The position numbers were made by a program, and so were the translations under genes. The notes beneath the pieces are model-generated. The model made no database searches. It was not told the origin of the DNA and saw only the letters and a list, made by a program, of their open reading frames with translations. From assembly GCA_019426215.1 (NCBI GenBank), contig CM033392.1, positions 53,681,149 through 53,745,148 on the forward strand: a stretch of 64,000 nucleotides of DNA, given 5' to 3'. The stretch is from Buddleja alternifolia. Lineage: Eukaryota > Streptophyta > Magnoliopsida > Lamiales > Scrophulariaceae. Shown in pieces: positions 57,201-64,000 of this stretch; positions within the stretch are counted from its first letter, which is position 1; each line of letters begins with the position of its first letter.

Positions 57201-60200
57201 ACAAAAATACTTGTATTGATAATGATTATGAAGAAAGTGAAGATGATGGAGAAAATCTTATCTCATTAGGTTATTCACAATCAATTGATAGTGACGATGG
57301 CTTGGATATAAGTGATGATGAATTGTATATGCGACAAGATCACCAAGAGGGGGATATGGATTAATCCATCTGTTCGTCGGCGTACTAAAAAAAATGGTCG
57401 TACCGATGGGAAGCAAAAGACTGCTGATGCGTGCAATATTTATATATTTAATTCCCTTTATATTTAACATTTTATTGTGATTATACACCCATTGGAACTA
57501 ATCTTATCTTATTTTATGAATTGGGTAGGTTTTAAATTGAATTAATCATTTTCAATCAAATTGGGCAATTCGGCGCGACAATGGAATTACAATCCTATCT
57601 GAAGCTAAACACCTCTTGTGTTAGTGATTTTTATATGTTTAGAAATCGAATGAAAAGTTCCATAATTCATATGAAGAACACTAAACCGAATTAGGATGGG
57701 ATAAGGCTCAAATACACTCAAGAACTCACAGCTGTTTCTGTTGCGGGCTGGACTGCACCACTTTGGTAGAAACTTCAAATCTGGCGATACATGCATTGTA
57801 TTTGGACAAACCCAGCTGAATTGGATAGCCAACATGCATATCTACAACTTTCTAAGAGGAGGCAAAGTCAAATTCGGACTGCAAATAGTCCAAATCAGTG
57901 TTCTAATTCCTGCATTAAAATCTGGCGGCTAGAGAAGGCAACTTCAAAATGATCTCTAAGAGAAGACAACTTCAAAATGATCTCTAAGAGAAGACAACTT
58001 AGAATTCTTATGAAGGAAGCCTATTCTCTATAAATATAGCACATTCTTAGAGCTAAAAAAGAGAGAAAGAGAGTTAAGAAAAATACTATATCAACTATTG
58101 TACTTTTATTAATGAATAGCTAATTTTCTCTTTCGATTCAAGGTAGTTCAATTTAATTCATATGTTGTGAGACACGGAGCTTCATGATCTATCTACGGGT
58201 TGATTATCTTTTGTTTCTTATTATTAATGTTCATGGTTGTGTAGATGATAATCTAAGATGCATATTAGTTGATTATCTATTACAATCTATTGCTAACAAA
58301 TCTTCATAATCCGTAATTGTTATGCTTGATTTGTGCTCGTAGCAATTGAGTTTTCAAGATTGCGATCCCAGTTTTCATTGATTACTCGAGGGAAACATTA
58401 GTGTAAATTAAATAGTTGGCGCTTGCTTAAACTATTGTTTATCCTTAGTCGCTTATAATTCATTATGCTATTATTGACATGATTAGGATTGCTTAATACC
58501 GATTCAATTGATAATAAGAATTTAACCGGGTGCTGGGCTTTGGTTAATGATATAAGGAAGTCAATAAGGATCTAAATAGCTGGTTATTTAGGTTCTTGGC
58601 TAAGTAATCGAAGAATAGATAGTATTTTAGGTGTCTATGATCGACTTGAATTAAAGAACGAATTATCCTTGAATCGATATTTTACGTTTATTGAAATTCC
58701 TATTTAGTTCCTGTCGTTTTTAGTCATTGAATTCATCCAAACAACCCCCCCCCCCCCCATTGAATATTATTTTGATCAACCAATCTCTAGGGTTCGACCT
58801 GGACTTACGAGTACTACAAATCCTTGTGAGAACAGTAAATTTTATTTTGGCACATTCGACACGTACCAAATTTTGGCGCCGTTGCCGGGGATTGGTTTTT
58901 GGTCAAAATTTTATTATTATTGTAATATATATATATATATAGGCTGTTCGATTCATATATTTCTTAGTTTTAAGTTTTATTGAATATTTTGAGTATTTAG
59001 AAAAGAAAAAAAATAAAAAAATAAGGGTTTCTTTGAAGGTTTTAAAGAGCATACAATAGAAGAAGATCGATTGAGCAATCCAACATACTTGGACTAAGTT
59101 GTGACCATGTCGAGCTAACGACGTTAAACAAAAGCGCTGCTTGGGAGGCAACCCAAGAGTGGTTGAACAACCACTATTAGATTTGCTCTCTTTCCCTATC
59201 TCTTTTACTTTCATATGTTCACTTTTAATTTACGTGCTTGCATTGAGGACACTGCAAATTTTAAGTGTGGGGGAGAGGGTAAATGTATGTGCATTCTTTT
59301 ATTTTTAGTAATGTTTTATCTAATTTTTTTTTTTTAAAAAAAACAAAAATCTCAAAAATTAAAGATCTTGGCTACCTAGTTAATCCAATTTGATTTTATT
59401 GATTTGTGTTTTGGCATGTTTTTGATTAATTTAATTTGAACTTACTTACACATACATTTTAGACTTGCTCATGATGATCCTAGATTAGTATTAATTTTCT
59501 TAGATGACACCGAGCACGAAATCAAAGGCACAGGAGTCGAAAGGATTCCATCTTAACACATAAGGAAAGACTTTTTGCAACTTTCAACCAAAGATGACCA
59601 TTATATATCGAGATACCAAACGAAATAAACAACTTATAAATTGCGTAAGTTTGACAGTGCTGAATGGTTGAAATGACCCAATGGTCAAAGCTCTTGAGTA
59701 GTACTCGAGCTAGTCTTGTAATGTAATGATTAAAAGACCATAGTTTTGTTTCGTGGCCTTTGCCACTCGAGTTATTAAGTCCGTAAGGAGTGTTTTGACA
59801 CTTAATGCCCTAAAACTATCTAGTTTGGGAGTCATTGACCTAAAACTTGTTACATGGGTGACATCGAAGGCCTAAGGGGACAATACATTGCACCCGGTCC
59901 TAAATTTGAATTTAATGTTTCTTTTGCAAAAAAAAAAAATAATAAAAAAAAATTTATAAAAACCGTTAGTTTCTTAATATTGCATGGATGTCCAGTGTTG
60001 TCATAGGTGAAAGGTTAGAACTAATGTGGTGAAGATGCCTTAGACTATAATACCTTAGATTATACACACACACCCTAGGGAAGTTGATTTCTATTTATGG
60101 GTACAACATGAGCTGAGTTTATATGTATGCATTCACCTTGATCTTCATTGTGCCAAATTCATGCCATTACTACATAATCAATTGTTGGAATGTATTGACT

Positions 60201-61891
60201 AGTACTTTGCGAAGGTTGAAAATTTTGTGGGTATATTTTCTACAAACCCTCACGAGACGAAACTCGTCCACTAGGGGTAACCTAGGGGTTTAAAGGCTTA
60301 TTGCATACGATAAATGCAATCGTGAGACCTGCGAAAATGGTTTATCATAGTTGATTTTTGTTTTCTTATCTCTTTATATTTGCCCGAGGACGTGCAAGAG
60401 CTAAGTGTGGGGGAATTTGATGAGTGCAATATTTATATATTTAATTCCCTTTATATTTAGCATTTTATTGTGATTATACACCCATTGGAACTAATCTTAT
60501 CTTATTTTATGAATTGGGTAGGTTTTAAATTGAATTAATCATTTTCAATCAAATTGGGCAATTCGGTGCGACAATGGAATTACAATCCTATCTGAAGCTA
60601 AACACCTCTTGTGTTAGTGATTTTTATATGTTTAGAAATCGAATGAAAAGTTCCATAATTCATATGAAGAACACTAAACCGAATTAGGATGGGATAAGGC
60701 TCAAATACACTCAAGAACTCACAGCTGTTTCTGTTGCGGGCTGGACTGCACCACTTTGGTAGAAACTTCAAATCTGGCGATACATGCATTGTGTTTGGAC
60801 AAACCCAGCTGAATTGGATAGCCAACATGCATATCTACAACTTTCTAAGAGGAGGCAAAGTCAAATTCGGACTGCAAATAGTCCAAATCAGTGTTCTAAT
60901 TCCTGCATTAAAATCTGGCGGCTAGAGAAGGCAATTTCAAAATGATCTCTAAGAGAAGACAACTTCAAAATGATCTCTAAGAGAAGACAACTTAAAATTC
61001 TTATGAAGGAAGCCTATTCTCTATAAATATAGCACATTCTTAGAGCTAAAAAAGAGAGAAAGAGAGTTAAGAAAAATACTATATCAACTATTGTACTTTT
61101 ATTAATGAATAGCTAATTTTCTCTTTCGATTCAAGGTAGTTCAATTTAATTCATATGTTGTGAGACACGGAGCTTCATGATCTATCTACGGATTGATTAT
61201 CTTTTGTTTCTTATTATTAATGTTCATGGTTGTGTAGATGATAATCTAAGATGCATATTAGTTGATTATCTATTACAATCTATTGCTAACAAATCTTCAT
61301 AATCCGTAATTGTTATGCTTGATTTGTGCTCGTAGCAATTGAGTTTTCAAGATTGCGATCCCAGTTTTCATTGATTACTCGAGGGAAACATTAGTGTAAA
61401 TTAAATAGTTGGCGCTTGCTTAAACTATTGTTTATCCTTAGTCGCTTATAATTCATTATGCTATTATTGACATGATTAGGATTGCTTAATACCGATTCAG
61501 TTGATAATAAGAATTTAACCGGGTGCTGGGCTTTGGTTAATGATATAAGGAAGTCAATAAGGATCTAAATAGCTGGTTATTTAGGTTCTTGGCTAAGTAA
61601 TCGAAGAATAGATAGTATTTTAGGTGTCTATGATCGACTTGAATTAAAGAACGAATTATCCTTGAATCGATATTTTACGTTTATTGAAATTCCTATTTAG
61701 TTCCTGTCGTTTTTAGTCATTGAATTCATCCAAACAACACCCCCCCCCATTGAATATTATTTTGATCAACCAATCTCTAGGGTTCGACCTGGACTTACGA
61801 GTACTACAAATCCTTGTGAGAACAGTAAATTTTATTTTGGCACATTCGACACGTACCAACTGCTAAGCCAACGACAAAAAGAAAACGATGA
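54170..61891 (+). pseudogene. CACTA transposase (TNP2/TNPD type), decayed
   Basis: Starts MDRSWILADRMSEQYEKGVK, the Transpos_assoc zinc-finger region (CPCLRCCFAKR..LEDHLVCNGI). The Tnp2 catalytic region follows (KACPKCGASRYKK, LATDGMNSHG, MLFGTINDFPARANLEGY, CGCPICV), then the DUF4218 region (HDCHLIMDHLLPIATRAILP, LPIHLARETQLCGP) and the DUF4216 region (SYYRVIERIWELDY, DEPFILASQAKQVLFV). Interruptions include a frameshift near 54990, TAA 55492, TAG 55507, TAG 55711, TGA 55861, a frameshift near 56263, TAG 56568, a frameshift near 57040 and TAA 57190. The basic tail (KNGRTDGKQK) is split at 57424 by an LTR element and ends at TGA 61889-61891. It would have been the cut-and-paste enzyme of CACTA 2. 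Confidence 0.92.
57425..61858 (+). mobile_element. Young non-autonomous Athila-like (Ty3/Gypsy) LTR element, 4.4 kb
   Basis: 5' LTR 57425-58868 and 3' LTR 60418-61858, both starting TGATG(C/A)GTGCAATATT and ending ACACGTACCA. The flanking duplication is ACTGC (57420-57424 and 61859-61863). By eye the LTRs differ at about nine bases plus a poly(C) length change. The primer binding site TGGCGCCGTTGCCGGGGAT (from 58874) fits tRNA-Asp. A polypurine tract GTGTGGGGGAA precedes the 3' LTR. The 1.55 kb interior has no gag or pol. It contains GCTTGGGAGGCAACCCAAG (59129) and GTGTGGGGGAGAGGG (59265), phrases typical of Athila/Tat-type elements. It must borrow proteins from elsewhere. A TATA-like CTCTATAAATATAG is at about 58028. 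Confidence 0.93.
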
Positions 61892-61976
61892 AAGGCATTT
61901 GAACTTATTTCATAATTGTATGATAGACTTGTTTTTTGATCAATATTTATACTTAGTTGCTAGAAAATTTATATTT

Positions 61977-62127
61977 TTGAGATTTGCCTATTTTTGTGGA
62001 AAATTTAAGGGAAATAGGTGCTTGATTGAATTTAATTGGGGATTAAATTTAAGGTTAATTTGGTTTAGTTGGGGGTTAATTATGTTTAATTGGGGATTAA
62101 ATTTTATTTATTTTGTGGTTTAGGATA
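61977..62127 (+). other. Second copy of the CACTA 2 leader segment
   Basis: Diverged copy of 53263-53395 (TTGAGATTTGCCTATTTTTG..TTTAATTGGGGATTAAATTT..TTTTGTGGTTTAGG), followed in both places by TTCTAGAATAATGG (54070 region and 62133). It suggests the two genes share a leader or promoter origin. Confidence 0.75.
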
Positions 62128-62149
62128 ATTACGTTCTAGAATAATGGAT

Positions 62150-62325
62150 ATGAACCTAACTTCTGTATTTATTACTTCTATTTTAAAATTATTTTTGCCA
62201 ACTGAATCTGCCAAATTTGTATGAATCTAACTTCTGTATTTATTACTTCTATTTTAAAATTATTATTGCCAAATGAATCTGCCAAATTTATATGAATCTA
62301 ACTTCTGTATTTTTTTTGCTTTTGT
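62150..62325. repeat. 72-bp direct repeat, about 2.4 copies, before the second CACTA 2 gene
   Basis: ATGAATCTAACTTCTGTATT followed by TATTACTTCTATTTTAAAAT and GCCAA(A/C)TGAATCTGCCAAAT recurs at about 62150, 62221 and 62293, ending at the 3' splice site TTTTGTAG|GTCG before the start codon. Confidence 0.85.
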
Positions 62326-62331
62326 AGGTCG

Positions 62332-64000
62332 ATGGCTTCAGATCCTGCTGGTAGTTTTCCCGAGGATGATGCATATGGATCAGATAGCCGTCATGAGGCG
62401 GAGATACGGAGAGGTGTCACGGCTATGAAAAAAGTTGTCAATGCCAGAAAAGGCATAAGGCTACCTGTCGGCTGGAATGACAGAGGTCAGGCAGTTAACC
62501 CAAACAAATCAATATTTGTTGGTTATATAGGCGTGCAGGTTCGACAGAAGGTGTCGATTACCATGAGTGATTGGCAAAAAGTCCCGTCACCAATGAGAAA
62601 AAACATTTGGGATGAGATAAAGGTAATTTGGATATTATCATATTTGTAAGTGTTAATGTATTATCATATTCTCTAAACTATAATTTTATATATACTTTGT
62701 TGTTGTTTTTTTGTAGTTGGCATTTGATATTGACGACAGTAGACGAAAGTACGTACTAGCAGAAGCTGGGAAGCTAGCACGTAACTTCAAGAGCTACTTA
62801 AGTAGAAAGTGGGTGCGAGATGATGATGGGAACATTAATGACAACCCACCCCCACAATATGAGCTTTCCCAAGCCGATTGGACGGCATTTTTAGTTGTTC
62901 GCTTAGATGAAGGTTTTCAGGTAGCTAGTCATTTTAATTTTCGGTTTCATTTGTTGGTTATTGCGTTTATATTTAGCTAATAATTTGATAATGTAATAAA
63001 CAGAAACTAAGTAGGGACAATAAGGAAAGAGCAAAGGAACCTGAATATCCTTACCGGAAAGCGAGTCTTGGACATGCTCTTGTGGAGCAAATGGAGGTAT
63101 GTAATTCATTTAGCAGTGAATCCTTACAATTTTTTTAATAAAAATTCTATGTTAATGCATATATATATTTTTTAATGAAAATATAGATAAATAGAAGAAG
63201 GGATGCGGGATCCGATTGCACAGAGGTGACATGAGCACTCATGTGGAGAATTGCGCGTTCTGATAAAACAAATCAAATTGATAACGACAATGTTAGAAGA
63301 GTAGTGAATGAAATGGTGAGTTATTTGCAATTTTAGCTCTATAATGTGTTGTATGTTTGTTTTGAAATACTATTGAAAGAACAAAGTTCACTAATTTTTT
63401 TTATTTTTTAAAATGTATTATTACAGGAGAGCATTTCACAAGATTGTACAAGCCATAGTGGAAATGACAAGAGTCGAGATGACCTATTGGCTAAAGCTCT
63501 TAAAAAGAAGGAGCATCCGGGTCGCGTTAGGGGCGTTGGCTTTGGGGTCTCACAAAGAGACTATTTTAAGGATCCAAAGCCTGCTACAGAAATGGAGATG
63601 GAAAGCTTGAGAAACATGGTGAAAAACCTCTCCCAAACTATGGTTGCCATGCAACAACGAATTGATGTTTTGGAAGCCCCTAACTCGCGTCAGCCACATG
63701 AAGATGACGTGATTTCTTTGAAAGATAGCAGCCCAGAACCAGGTTATAAAATGCTTCCTGAGGTAAAAATTTGAACTTGTTTATTAATCATATAATTTGC
63801 AACTCTCTATTTCTGTAAATCATACCAAACTTTCTAATATAATGTTGTATATATATGTGTGTAGGTTATTGCTCCAAGTCAATTAGCACTTTCATCACCA
63901 TCATATGGTGTGGTGGCTAAAGGACAATTGTACAATCAACCGGTGACTGATAGAACACTTCACAACTATCCATTAGCCACCAACAATGTGAAAGTGCGCA
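62332..64000 (+). pseudogene. Second CACTA 2 gene (TNPA-like, Ptta/En/Spm-type), partial, one stop codon
   Basis: Six exons with GT-AG borders: 62332-62622, 62717-62920, 63004-63096, 63187-63315, 63427-63762 and 63865-64000 (continuing). Every complete exon from the start codon is a multiple of three, so all junctions are phase 0. Recognisable stretches are RKGIRLPVGWNDRGQAVNPN and PSPMRKNIWDEIKLAFDID early on, KLARNFKSYLSRKWV, then RKASLGHALVEQMEINRRRD and the coiled coil LRNMVKNLSQTMVAMQQRID. The last exon (PSQLALSSPSYGVVAKGQLY) resembles the DUF8039 region of plant CACTA-associated proteins. The only visible defect is TGA at 63232-63234 where the context suggests Arg (C to T at a CpG). Probably the element's DNA-binding second protein. 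Family assignment is from memory of similar genes. Confidence 0.75.

Larger units (their letters stand above)
52323..64000 (+). mobile_element. CACTA element 2, right end outside the window
   Basis: Left terminus CACTACCACAAAAAAGCCC at 52323, followed by GCGGTTCG palindromes, low-complexity leader DNA, a decayed TNP2 transposase gene (54170-61891 with an insertion) and a second gene (from 62332) still open at the window end. The order TNP2 then a second protein is normal for plant CACTA elements. The preceding three bases are ATA, so an ATA duplication is predicted at the far end. Confidence 0.88.

Noticed and set aside
60598..60925. Duplicate small open frames (also at 57605-57932)
   Set aside because: They lie in the two copies of the Athila-like LTR; the identity reflects LTR duplication.

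Overview
This is nuclear DNA of a flowering plant, most likely a eudicot. It is AT-rich, spliced genes have GT-AG introns, and nearly every recognisable block is a plant transposable element (TE). There are no operons, bacterial genes, rRNA genes, stand-alone tRNA genes or CRISPR arrays. The one clearly cellular gene is a secreted glycoside hydrolase family 3 beta-glucosidase/exo-glucanase on the minus strand (28359-32355). Its eight exons join in frame to 638 residues with both catalytic residues present.

Left third (1-26782): a nest of insertions that can be peeled apart by target-site duplications (TSDs). The outer layer is a LINE pseudogene (1-2047 and 25120-26782). A small CACTA-derived element (930-1317, TSD GTA) and an LTR-type sequence (2048-25119, TSD GAAAG) interrupt it. 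The LTR is split by a 20.9 kb CACTA element (3758-24616) that carries only a broken Transposase_24-type gene on the minus strand. That gene is hit by a 10.3 kb Mutator-like element (MULE, 5048-15312, 9-bp TSD CAGAAAAGG) just after its stop codon and by an Ac-like hAT element (about 15336-18911) in its last codons. The MULE carries a mudrA transposase gene that reads through intact (823 residues after one intron) and a convergent DUF1985 gene. The hAT transposase is broken by one visible stop codon.

Middle (26783-45134): the GH3 gene with a tRNA-type SINE antisense in an intron, followed by about 10 kb of AT-rich intergenic DNA. That DNA is dotted with non-autonomous hAT elements (27208-27555, 36286-37205) and MULE-type elements (33136-34093, 37959-38990, 41512-41889), most with clear TSDs. 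From 42.6 kb there is non-coding retrotransposon-like DNA with three minisatellite families.

Right third (45135-64000): a degenerate LTR element (45135-50716, TSD CTTTT) sits inside one of those minisatellite arrays. It is followed by the start of a Copia-like LTR (51334) and then a second CACTA element that begins at 52323 and runs off the window. CACTA 2 has palindromic subterminal repeats, a decayed TNP2 transposase gene, and a downstream second gene with one stop codon in six in-phase exons. A young Athila-like LTR element without coding capacity (57425-61858, TSD ACTGC, LTRs differing at about nine positions) is inserted in the tail of the TNP2 gene.

I see no sign of a new multi-gene system. 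The most unusual items are the depth and legibility of the nest, the coding-intact MULE with a dense hairpin cluster upstream of its transposase, triplicated 325-bp hairpin repeats, and a shared leader sequence in front of both CACTA 2 genes.
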